The notes beneath the pieces were generated by a model that saw only the letters and a list, made by a program, of their open reading frames with translations, was not told where the DNA came from and did not search any database. The position numbers and the translations under genes were made by a program. A stretch of 33,697 bases of DNA, taken from NCBI GenBank assembly GCA_030596245.1, contig JAUVKN010000002.1, positions 1 through 33,697 of the forward strand. Direction: 5' to 3'. Origin of the DNA: Bacteroidia bacterium (GTDB taxonomy: Bacteria > Bacteroidota > Bacteroidia > Bacteroidales > GCA-2748055). Shown here one piece after another: positions 15,257 through 22,543 of this stretch (its first letter is position 1; each line of letters begins with the position of its first letter).

Positions 15257-16282
15257 ATGAAGGAGAAACTTTTTGGAAAGACACTGAAAGAGTTCATGGA
15301 TCTATCTGTAGCCCTGGGTTTGCCCGCTTATACAGGAAAACAACTTTCCGAATGGTTGTATAAAAAAGAGATTTCAGGGTTTGAGGAGATGACCAATCTT
15401 TCCAAAGCAGCACGGACCTTGCTCGCTTCCTCCTATGAATTAGGAATCCATGAACCAGTTGATGTTCAGGAATCCATCGATGGAACAAAAAAATACCTCT
15501 TCCCGGCTCTTTCGGGTAAATTTATTGAAACCGCATACATTCCCGACGGAAAAAGAAGTACCGTTTGTGTTTCATCGCAGGTAGGATGTAAAATGGGATG
15601 TCTTTTCTGTATGACCGGGAAACAGGGATTCCAGGGTAACCTTACCTCGGGAGAGATCCTAAATCAGTACCGGAGCCTGCCCGAATGGAGAAAACTGACC
15701 AATATTGTCTATATGGGCATGGGTGAGCCTCTGGATAACCTGACGGAAGTACTTAAAAGTCTGGAAATTCTAACCTCTGAATGGGGATTTGGGCTGAGTC
15801 CGCGTCGAATTACCGTCTCCACCATCGGTATTACCCCGGCCATGCTTGAATTCCTTGAAAAAAGTGAAGCCCACCTGGCTGTAAGCCTCCACTCTCCCTT
15901 CGATGAAGATCGCAGGAAATTGATGCCAATTCAGCAGGTGTATCCACTGAAAGAGGTATTGAATGAGATCAGATCATGGGACTTTGGTCGTCAGCGCAGG
16001 ATCTCCTTTGAATACATTCTCTTCAAAAGATTCAATGATTCTCCTGCCCATGTAAATGAGCTTTCCAGAATACTTCACGGAATTCGTTGCCGCATCAATC
16101 TGATCCGTTTTCACCCCATACCCGACACACCCCTTGAATCGCCAGATGAATCCACCATTGAGCATTTCAGGGACCTGTTGAATGCCAAAGGAATTACAAC
16201 TACCATCAGGGCAAGCCGGGGCCAGGATATTTGGGCTGCCTGTGGTTTACTTTCCACAAAAAAACTGCAAATTAAAGGTTGA
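15257..16282 (+). CDS. rlmN: Dual-specificity 23S rRNA/tRNA adenine-C2 methyltransferase
   Basis: A radical SAM enzyme that methylates C2 of A2503 in 23S rRNA and of A37 in certain tRNAs. The 341-residue length is normal. The N-terminal accessory domain (about 1-90) is followed by the radical SAM barrel with the Cys111-x3-Cys115-x2-Cys118 cluster motif (CKMGCLFC). The GMGEP motif is present, and the C-terminal acceptor Cys329 lies in QDIWAACG. The second catalytic cysteine is the Cys118-region partner typical of the family. It is followed after 46 bp by comF on the same strand. Confidence 0.96.
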   Translation: MKEKLFGKTLKEFMDLSVALGLPAYTGKQLSEWLYKKEISGFEEMTNLSKAARTLLASSYELGIHEPVDVQESIDGTKKYLFPALSGKFIETAYIPDGKRSTVCVSSQVGCKMGCLFCMTGKQGFQGNLTSGEILNQYRSLPEWRKLTNIVYMGMGEPLDNLTEVLKSLEILTSEWGFGLSPRRITVSTIGITPAMLEFLEKSEAHLAVSLHSPFDEDRRKLMPIQQVYPLKEVLNEIRSWDFGRQRRISFEYILFKRFNDSPAHVNELSRILHGIRCRINLIRFHPIPDTPLESPDESTIEHFRDLLNAKGITTTIRASRGQDIWAACGLLSTKKLQIKG

Positions 16283-16328
16283 TTTTTTTCGATAAGTGAC
16301 CCATTCATTCCATTAACCTGAAAAAGGG

Positions 16329-17012
16329 ATGTTCTGGCTTCTTGATTTATTGATGTTCTTCTTCCCTGTAAACTGCCTTGTCTGTGATAAACGTCTCACT
16401 TCCCCCGGAGCAGTGCTTTGTTTGGAGTGTGAGTATAAAATGCCGAGAACCGGCTACAGGGATCTTAAAGATAATCCTGTAAGCAAGGTGTTCTGGGGAA
16501 GGGTCCCTGTGGAGATGGGGACCTCTCTGTTCCGGTTTGAAAAAGGTTCGGCTTATCAAACCCTGCTCCATGATCTTAAATACAGGGGGAACAAAAAAGT
16601 GGGTACTCATCTGGGACGTCTACTGGGACATGAACTGAAGCATACCAGCTTTTCAAGCTGTGATTTGCTGGTCCCGGTTCCTTTGCATCAAAGAAGACTC
16701 AGGGAAAGGGGGTATAACCAGAGCGAGATCATTGCCAGGGGCACCTCCGAAGTGATGGGAATTCCTGTGGTATCTAACCTTTTGAGACGAGCTGACCAGC
16801 ACCATTCACAAACTTCCATGGGCCGCTATGAAAGATTTGAAAATGTGTCTGACAGTTTTCAACTGGCGCTGAACCCCCCAAACGTAAATGGAAAAAGGAT
16901 CCTGTTAATTGATGATGTTGTTACCACGGGAGCTACCCTGGAGGCCTGCAGTCAGATACTTTTCAATCACTATAAATGCCTGGTGTATATCGCCACAGTC
17001 TCGTGTGCCTGA
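16329..17012 (+). CDS. comF: ComF family protein (phosphoribosyltransferase fold)
   Basis: A cytoplasmic ComF-type protein; homologues are needed for DNA uptake in transformable bacteria, but many carriers are not known to be competent. The 227 residues include an N-terminal zinc-finger-like pair (Cys16-x2-Cys19 and Cys31-x2-Cys34), the conserved VPVPLHQRRLRERGYNQSE block (115-133) and the PRPP-binding loop ILLIDDVVTTGAT (191-203). Its TGA stop abuts the stop codon of the convergent gene with no base between. Confidence 0.92.
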   Translation: MFWLLDLLMFFFPVNCLVCDKRLTSPGAVLCLECEYKMPRTGYRDLKDNPVSKVFWGRVPVEMGTSLFRFEKGSAYQTLLHDLKYRGNKKVGTHLGRLLGHELKHTSFSSCDLLVPVPLHQRRLRERGYNQSEIIARGTSEVMGIPVVSNLLRRADQHHSQTSMGRYERFENVSDSFQLALNPPNVNGKRILLIDDVVTTGATLEACSQILFNHYKCLVYIATVSCA

Positions 17013-17642
17013 TCAGTCATGCTTAATTTTATAAGCGACAGTCAGACAAACTACATTGTGGAAATAACCACGATACCTCGCGTGGTTCCACTCCTCAGGA
17101 TCGCGGAAAGGGATAGCAGAATATGTATACCTCATTCCAATCCCTGTGGTACCATTAAACCAATAACAGAGTCCTCCAAAAACACTCAACCCAAACCTTC
17201 GGTTTTCAGGGTAGCTTTCCGGATCAATGATCCCATCCTGGTCCGATAAGACAGTTTTGACCAACACCTCGGGGGAAGTACCCACCTCCAACTGGATCTT
17301 ATCATCATGAAGGTAATGGACCGATAGTGGGAGTTCCACATAGTGGTATCCGCCCCTGTAAAGGGTAGGATCATTGTCACTCGGACCTTTATATACGCCA
17401 CGCATTACATATTTCATCTCTACCTGCCAGTAAATGTTGTATTCAATGTAACGGTTGATGAAAGCTCCTGCTGTTACACCTAATTTATTGAATCCTGTGT
17501 AGGCATCTCCGTCTATCTGTGAAGCAGTAATACCACCAAAAAATCCTGCATTGAGTTGTTGCCCGTTCGAGTAAAGGGACAACGCCAATATAAAGGAGGC
17601 AATGAAGAGCTTCGGTAATCCGTATTTGAATTCCCTATTCAT
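17013..17642 (-). CDS. Small outer-membrane beta-barrel protein (PorT-like fold)
   Basis: A 209-residue protein with an N-terminal signal peptide (FIASFILALSLYSNG, then QQ) and alternating strands typical of the outer-membrane beta-barrel domain common in Bacteroidota (FFGGITASQIDGDAYTGFNKLGVTAGAF, WQVEMKYVMRG, HYVELPLSVHY, GIGMRYTYSAIPF). Its function is unknown; relatives are usually annotated as porin family or PorT. Its ATG overlaps the end of the upstream sirtuin gene by 8 bp, so the two are probably translationally coupled. Confidence 0.82.
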   Translation of the reverse strand: MNREFKYGLPKLFIASFILALSLYSNGQQLNAGFFGGITASQIDGDAYTGFNKLGVTAGAFINRYIEYNIYWQVEMKYVMRGVYKGPSDNDPTLYRGGYHYVELPLSVHYLHDDKIQLEVGTSPEVLVKTVLSDQDGIIDPESYPENRRFGLSVFGGLCYWFNGTTGIGMRYTYSAIPFRDPEEWNHARYRGYFHNVVCLTVAYKIKHD

Positions 17643-18321
17643 CTGTCAACTCTTTGATCAGTTTATCGACCCCTGTCCCGGCTTTTTCTCTGATCACCCT
17701 GATCCTGGAATAGCCCGGGACAGATACTTCGTTGGGATCAATGATATAGATGGGTGCGTTTTCAGGTGCATGGTTGATCAATCCTGCTGCCGGATAGACG
17801 TTCATGGAGGTTCCTATGATCACAAGGATCTGAGCGGTGGAAACAATTTCAGCAGCCGTTTCGATGGCTGGAACAGCTTCACCAAACCAAACAACGTAGG
17901 GTCGTAATTGGGACCCTTTTTCACACAGATCCCCTTCATTCAGTTCCCAACCGTCAATGTCATAAACAAGATCGGGATCTGTGGTGCTACTCGATTTACG
18001 CAGCTCTCCATGCAGGTGAAGAATATGTGTCGAACCAGCCCTTTCATGCAGGTCGTCAATGTTCTGGGTAATGATCCTCACATCGAAATCCTTCTCCAGT
18101 TCCACCAGCCCCATGTGACCCCAGTTTGGTTTGGTTTCCAACAACTGTTTCCTACGCTCGTTATAGAACCGCAATACAAGGTCCCGATCTCGTGTCCACC
18201 CACCAGGACTTGCTACTTCATAAACGTCATACTCTTCCCACAATCCTCCCATGTCGCGAAAAGTCTTCAATCCGCTTTCTGCGCTCATACCTGCACCAGT
18301 AAGTACTACCAGCCTTTTCAT
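17635..18321 (-). CDS. cobB: Sir2-family NAD-dependent protein deacylase lacking zinc cysteines
   Basis: Removes acyl groups from lysines using NAD+. The Rossmann core is intact: TGAGMSAESGL (8-18), FRD with GLWEEYDV, TQNIDDLHERAG (85-96), catalytic His104 in LHLHG, and GTSMNVYPAAGL near the C-terminus. Tyr53-x-x-Arg56 in FYNERR matches the pair that selects succinyl/malonyl lysine in SIRT5 and CobB, so desuccinylase activity is plausible. The zinc ribbon region after His104 has only one cysteine (Cys133) instead of the usual four, so zinc is probably not bound. It is the first gene of a two-gene unit with the beta-barrel protein and is divergent from dnaG. Confidence 0.9.
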   Translation of the reverse strand: MKRLVVLTGAGMSAESGLKTFRDMGGLWEEYDVYEVASPGGWTRDRDLVLRFYNERRKQLLETKPNWGHMGLVELEKDFDVRIITQNIDDLHERAGSTHILHLHGELRKSSSTTDPDLVYDIDGWELNEGDLCEKGSQLRPYVVWFGEAVPAIETAAEIVSTAQILVIIGTSMNVYPAAGLINHAPENAPIYIIDPNEVSVPGYSRIRVIREKAGTGVDKLIKELTDE

Positions 18322-18426
18322 TTTTCTACACTTTATGTAAATATAAGATTTTGGCTGAACAATTAGTTTCGCTATTTTTAACTATTCGCTTACCAGTCTT
18401 CTTCTGATGAATTTTGTAAAACCTAA

Positions 18427-20400
18427 ATGATTGATCAACAGACCATAAACCAGATTTTTGAGACTGCCGACATCCTAGAGGTGATCTCCGATTTTGTAAC
18501 TCTGAAAAAAAGCGGAGCCAATTACAAAGGTCTGAGCCCTTTCTCCAATGAGAAAACACCCTCCTTTATGGTCTCCCCAGCCAAAGGAATTTTTAAAGAT
18601 TTTAGTTCGGGTAAAGGCGGAAATGTTGTGGGGTTCCTCATGGAACATGAAAAACTCTCCTACCCTGAGGCGCTCAGGTACCTTGCAAACAAGTACAGCA
18701 TCCCCATCGAAGAGAAAGAGCTATCGGCAGAAGAGATACAGCAAAAAAATGAGAGGGAAAGCTTGTTGGCTGTCACTTCCTTTGCCTCCAAATACTTTCA
18801 TGACCAGCTGGAATCGGAAGAGGGTAAAGCCATCGGTCTAAGCTATTTTCGCAAACGGGGGTTCCGGGATGATCTCTTAAAGAAGTTTCAATTAGGATAC
18901 AGTCCTGAGGAGCGAACTGCATTTACCACAGAAGCGGGAAAAAACGGATACAAAAAGAGCTACCTTGTTAAAACCGGACTATCCATTGAAAGAGAAAACT
19001 ACATGTTTGACCGCTTTGCCGGAAGGGTGATCTTTCCAATCCATTCACTCTCTGGAAACGTCATCGGTTTTGGTGGGCGCACACTGAAATCTGACAAGAA
19101 CATAGCGAAATATCTTAACTCTCCGGAATCGGATATTTATCATAAGAGCCGTGTCCTATATGGACTTTTCGAGGCTAAAAAGTCCATTGTATCGAAAGAG
19201 CAATGTTTCCTGGTTGAGGGCTATACCGATGTAATCGCCATGCACCAGGCGGGAATAGAAAATGTGGTAGCCTCATCCGGAACAGCGCTCACCACGGACC
19301 AGATCCGGCTTATTAAACGATTTTCCGGTAATATCACAATTCTTTATGACGGAGATGAAGCGGGAATCAAGGCATCATTTCGCGGCATCGATATGATCCT
19401 GGAAGAGGGTATGAACGTGAAGGTGGTGATGCTCCCCGATGGAGAGGACCCCGACTCCTTTGCCAGGTCACACAGCTCTTCCGAATTCCTTGAATTTATC
19501 AAGTCCAGTGAAAAAGATTTTATCTCCTTTAAAACTCAGATCCTTCTGGTCGAAGCCCAGCATGATCCCATAAAAAGGGCACAATTGATCACAGACATTG
19601 TAAAGTCTGTGGCAGTCATTCCCGACGGTATTATGCGCAGTGTTTTCCTAAAGGACAGTAGCCTGCTTCTGGGGGTTGAAGAGCAGATCCTATACAACGA
19701 AGTGAATAAGATCCGACGTCGTATTCAGGAGCAGAAATGGCGCAGAGAGCAGTCAGGCCGCAGAGAGTATCCGGGTCGTAAGGATTGGGAGGAACAGCCT
19801 CGGACTACACTCCCCCAACAACCATTGGTTCCCGGATTTGTGGAGAATGTATTTTCGGAAATAGAGGAGCGTGAAATTATCTATTTCCTTCTGAAATTTG
19901 GAAACCAGCTCCTTCACTTAAGCAGTGAAGAAAATGCAGAAGTCAGTGTGGCCCAATATATTATCAGGGAGATCCAAAATGATGAACTGGAATTTACCAA
20001 CCTGGTATACAAACAAATCTTCGAAGATGTGAAAGATCTCAATGAACGCAGTGAACCGGTGGCAGAACGCTATTTCGTCTACCACGATCAGGCAGGTGTG
20101 AGAGAGTTGGCCGTAGATATATACACTTCCCGGTATGAATTGAGCAAGGTGTGGAAACGTAAAGAGGCCTACGTTGAAATGCCAGGGGAAAACCTGGGCT
20201 TTGAGATTCCCAAATCATTGCTTTCCTATAAGATGACGGTCATTGAAAAAGCATTGTCCCATCTTAGAAAGGAGTTGGAGAACATTGAAAAGAATAGCGA
20301 TGTCGAAGCACTCAATCATTTGATTGTAAGGATCCAGAGTTTGGAGCAGGTAAAGCGCGAGCTTTCCATCGGTTTAGGAGGACGAACCATTATTCGTTAA
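18427..20400 (+). CDS. dnaG: DNA primase DnaG with a degenerate zinc-binding domain
   Basis: Synthesises RNA primers at the replication fork. The 657-residue protein has an N-terminal CHC2-like domain (1-100), an RNA polymerase core with TOPRIM motifs EGYTDV, DGDEAG and DPDS (about 265-350), and a C-terminal helicase-binding region. The zinc ligands are gone: the usual C-P-x-H is Ser37-Pro-Phe-Ser40, and the second pair (C-F-x-C) is Asp58-Phe-Ser-Ser61, although the surrounding sequence (NEKTPSFMVSPAKGIF) is well conserved. The TOPRIM acidic residues are intact, so it should still be active. I recall similar changes in some other Bacteroidota. The stop codon overlaps that of rnpA on the other strand. 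Confidence 0.95.
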   Translation: MIDQQTINQIFETADILEVISDFVTLKKSGANYKGLSPFSNEKTPSFMVSPAKGIFKDFSSGKGGNVVGFLMEHEKLSYPEALRYLANKYSIPIEEKELSAEEIQQKNERESLLAVTSFASKYFHDQLESEEGKAIGLSYFRKRGFRDDLLKKFQLGYSPEERTAFTTEAGKNGYKKSYLVKTGLSIERENYMFDRFAGRVIFPIHSLSGNVIGFGGRTLKSDKNIAKYLNSPESDIYHKSRVLYGLFEAKKSIVSKEQCFLVEGYTDVIAMHQAGIENVVASSGTALTTDQIRLIKRFSGNITILYDGDEAGIKASFRGIDMILEEGMNVKVVMLPDGEDPDSFARSHSSSEFLEFIKSSEKDFISFKTQILLVEAQHDPIKRAQLITDIVKSVAVIPDGIMRSVFLKDSSLLLGVEEQILYNEVNKIRRRIQEQKWRREQSGRREYPGRKDWEEQPRTTLPQQPLVPGFVENVFSEIEEREIIYFLLKFGNQLLHLSSEENAEVSVAQYIIREIQNDELEFTNLVYKQIFEDVKDLNERSEPVAERYFVYHDQAGVRELAVDIYTSRYELSKVWKRKEAYVEMPGENLGFEIPKSLLSYKMTVIEKALSHLRKELENIEKNSDVEALNHLIVRIQSLEQVKRELSIGLGGRTIIR

Positions 20401-20786
20401 TTCCTCTTTTCCAGTTTCTGAAGAAGTAGATCCAGCGCCATTTTTACTCCTTTTTCAACGGTCAGATAGTCCAAAATCTCCTTATGCTGGTACAGAATGA
20501 CCATGGTCATTTGTGTGTTGTTCCTCTGGAGACTGGTATAGAATTCAGGTTTATTCAGTCGGTAAGCTTCTCTGATCCGACGTTTTAACAAGTTCCGGTC
20601 CACCGCCTTTTTAAAAAGTCTTTTAGGAACAGATATGGCGACCATGGCTGGATACTGTTCCGATTCTGTCTGACTGTATATGATCCTGATGGGGTATGAG
20701 GCTACAGACCTCCCTGACTGAAACAGAGAAGAGATGGCTTTTTTGCTGGAGAGTCGCTCTCCCTTTTTGAAAGAAAATTCGGGCAT
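20397..20786 (-). CDS. rnpA: Ribonuclease P protein component
   Basis: The protein cofactor of RNase P, which trims tRNA 5' ends. The 129 residues contain FKKGERLSSKKAISSLFQSG at the start, the core FPKR-like stretch AISVPKRLFKKAVDRNLLKRRIREAYR with the RNR motif near 64-72, and a basic C-terminus. The ATG at 20786 is preferred. A longer frame would begin at a TTG (20813) and run straight through a terminator hairpin. It is placed after DUF4271-hemD rather than after rpmH, an arrangement I recall from other Bacteroidota. Confidence 0.94.
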   Translation of the reverse strand: MPEFSFKKGERLSSKKAISSLFQSGRSVASYPIRIIYSQTESEQYPAMVAISVPKRLFKKAVDRNLLKRRIREAYRLNKPEFYTSLQRNNTQMTMVILYQHKEILDYLTVEKGVKMALDLLLQKLEKRN

Positions 20787-20807
20787 AAAAAAAGGGAGAT
20801 TTCTCCC
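20787..20807 (-). terminator. Terminator/attenuator hairpin abutting the rnpA start codon
   Basis: Minus-strand GGGAGA - AA - TCTCCC followed by exactly seven T, the last of which touches the rnpA ATG. The stem is 5-6 bp and G+C-rich. It lies 23 bases after the hemD stop, so it may end the DUF4271-hemD transcript or attenuate rnpA. Confidence 0.65.
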
Positions 20808-20830
20808 CCTCAAGTTAGTAATATTTTCAC

Positions 20831-21592
20831 TTAGGCCTTCCCGTTGTTCTTATTATAATCCTTGATAAAATTTTCAAGCGCCATGGTCATGGAAGGAGCC
20901 TGGGGCTGGGGGGCAGTAATATCCAGGCGTAATCCTGCCTCTTTTGCTGCTTTTGCAGTTTTTGCACCAAATGAGGCTATTTTTGTTTCGTTTTGTTTGA
21001 AATCCGGGAAATTTTGAAAAAGTGATTTTATTCCCGATGGGCTGTAGAATACAAGAATATCATAATTCACATCTGCCAGATCGGATAGATCACTGCATTC
21101 GGTTCTATATAGAATTGCTTTCGAAAATTCGAAATTACTCTTCATCAAAAGGACCGGGATCTCCTCCTTATGTGCAGCTGATAAAGGCAGTAAGAATTTT
21201 TCACTTTTATGCTTATTCATGATCTCAAGGAGATCTGTAATCTGGCCATTTCCGTAAAAAATCTTCCTTTTCCGATATACAATATACTTCTGAAGATAAT
21301 AGGCCGTAGCTTCTGAAACACAGAAATATTTCATCGTATCCTGAATACTGGTACGGGTCTCTTCTGCCATCCTGAAATAATGATTAATGGCTGTCTTACT
21401 GGTAAATATAACCGCTGTGTGTGAACCTATATCAACCTTTTCCTGTCTGAAATCCCTGGCGGTTACCCCCTCAATATGAATAAAGGGCCTAAAATCAATT
21501 TTGAGATTATGCTTGCTGGCTAAGTCAAAATAGGGGGATTTATTATTCTCGGGCTCTGGTTGAGACACAAGGATTTTCCTTATTCTTCCCAT
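20831..21592 (-). CDS. hemD: Uroporphyrinogen-III synthase
   Basis: Closes and rearranges hydroxymethylbilane to uroporphyrinogen III in tetrapyrrole (haem) synthesis. The 253-residue protein has the bilobal HemD layout: first lobe with IRKILVSQPEP, then FTSKTAINHYF (about 63-73), and the return lobe with ILVFYSPSGIKSLFQ (about 181-195) and IASFGAKTAKAAKEAGL (207-223). Sequence conservation in this family is low, so the call rests on these motifs plus its position between DUF4271 and rnpA. It is 22 bp downstream of DUF4271. Confidence 0.85.
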   Translation of the reverse strand: MGRIRKILVSQPEPENNKSPYFDLASKHNLKIDFRPFIHIEGVTARDFRQEKVDIGSHTAVIFTSKTAINHYFRMAEETRTSIQDTMKYFCVSEATAYYLQKYIVYRKRKIFYGNGQITDLLEIMNKHKSEKFLLPLSAAHKEEIPVLLMKSNFEFSKAILYRTECSDLSDLADVNYDILVFYSPSGIKSLFQNFPDFKQNETKIASFGAKTAKAAKEAGLRLDITAPQPQAPSMTMALENFIKDYNKNNGKA

Positions 21593-21614
21593 ATACTATC
21601 CGTTTTTTCTCTGC

Positions 21615-22412
21615 TTAAAGGATACCTTCTAACCACTTGTACAGTAATGCAAGCGGTACTATTTCAAGGGCACAAAGGTACAAAAACATATAGAATAACG
21701 AAACATCTTTCTTAAAAGAAAAAATCACACTTCTAAACAATCGCATCATTACAACCAGCGCAACAGTAAACATGGTCAGCCATAAGAACATCCCCCGCAA
21801 CACCCCGGAAGTGTACACAACAAAAAGCAATAGTGGCAGAATAATCATGCCTATTAACTTATTAAATATAAATACATTATATAAATATTCTCTGAAAATT
21901 CTGATGCGGTTGAATATAAGCCCTGCCAGGTTTATTAACACGATCCTTCCAAAAAAAATTCCCACCAACAATGCCAGGTTAAATAGATATAAGAGGATGC
22001 CATTCAGGTTATTAGGGGTCAATTCCACCTCCTCTTCCACAATAAAGAGCAGAAATGCCATACTCAGGAAATATAATGCATATAAGGTCTTGTCTAATTG
22101 ATTCTGTAATAGACTATTATCCTTAAACATTCTGGTAGCTACCTGAAAATTAGTGGATGCCTGAACAGTTTGGATAAGGATATTTCCATAGTACAATCTT
22201 ATCCATGCAAAAAAGCCAAGAAGTATAAAAAGGTAAATAAATAACCAGACAGGGTTGAATATTTGACTTTTCTCGATCAAATTCAGTCCGCCTTCTACCG
22301 GAACAATACCTTCTGCAATCTTGGATAGCTCAAAAACAGACTGAGGAAGCGTATCCTTAACAGCCTCCAATGTATCTGTGAAAGGCATCATGGTAGAATT
22401 CTGGCCCGACAT
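21615..22412 (-). CDS. DUF4271 integral membrane protein
   Basis: A 265-residue membrane protein with about seven hydrophobic segments, for example WLFIYLFILLGFFAWI near 52-67, then ALYFLSMAFLLFIV, ILLYLFNLALLVGIFF, MIILPLLLFVVYTSGV and a long hydrophobic C-terminal half. The soluble N-terminus (about 1-50) carries no known motif. It matches the Bacteroidota-specific DUF4271 family, whose role is unknown; its constant place before hemD suggests a haem- or envelope-related job, but that is only guilt by association. It is first gene of the unit and has a -7 box 19 bases upstream. Confidence 0.82.
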   Translation of the reverse strand: MSGQNSTMMPFTDTLEAVKDTLPQSVFELSKIAEGIVPVEGGLNLIEKSQIFNPVWLFIYLFILLGFFAWIRLYYGNILIQTVQASTNFQVATRMFKDNSLLQNQLDKTLYALYFLSMAFLLFIVEEEVELTPNNLNGILLYLFNLALLVGIFFGRIVLINLAGLIFNRIRIFREYLYNVFIFNKLIGMIILPLLLFVVYTSGVLRGMFLWLTMFTVALVVMMRLFRSVIFSFKKDVSLFYMFLYLCALEIVPLALLYKWLEGIL

Positions 22413-22430
22413 TTGGAGTAAATTTGATCA

Positions 22431-22438
22431 CAAAGATA
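22431..22438 (-). promoter_or_regulatory. -7 box of the DUF4271-hemD(-rnpA) unit
   Basis: TATCTTTG on the minus strand matches TAnnTTTG, with a start site expected about 12 bases before the ATG at 22412. No TTTG was seen at -33. Confidence 0.6.
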
Positions 22439-22543
22439 CACATCGGTCATTCTTAAAAAAAGTTAATATAAAGTGATATTTGAATTCTTTGTAGTTCCTT
22501 TAGACCCGGGAATGCACTGTACAGGATCATTAATGAAGAACAG

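Noticed and set aside
20787..20813. Longer rnpA start at TTG 20813
   Set aside because: It would translate the terminator hairpin and its T-run; the conserved RnpA N-terminus begins at ATG 20786.
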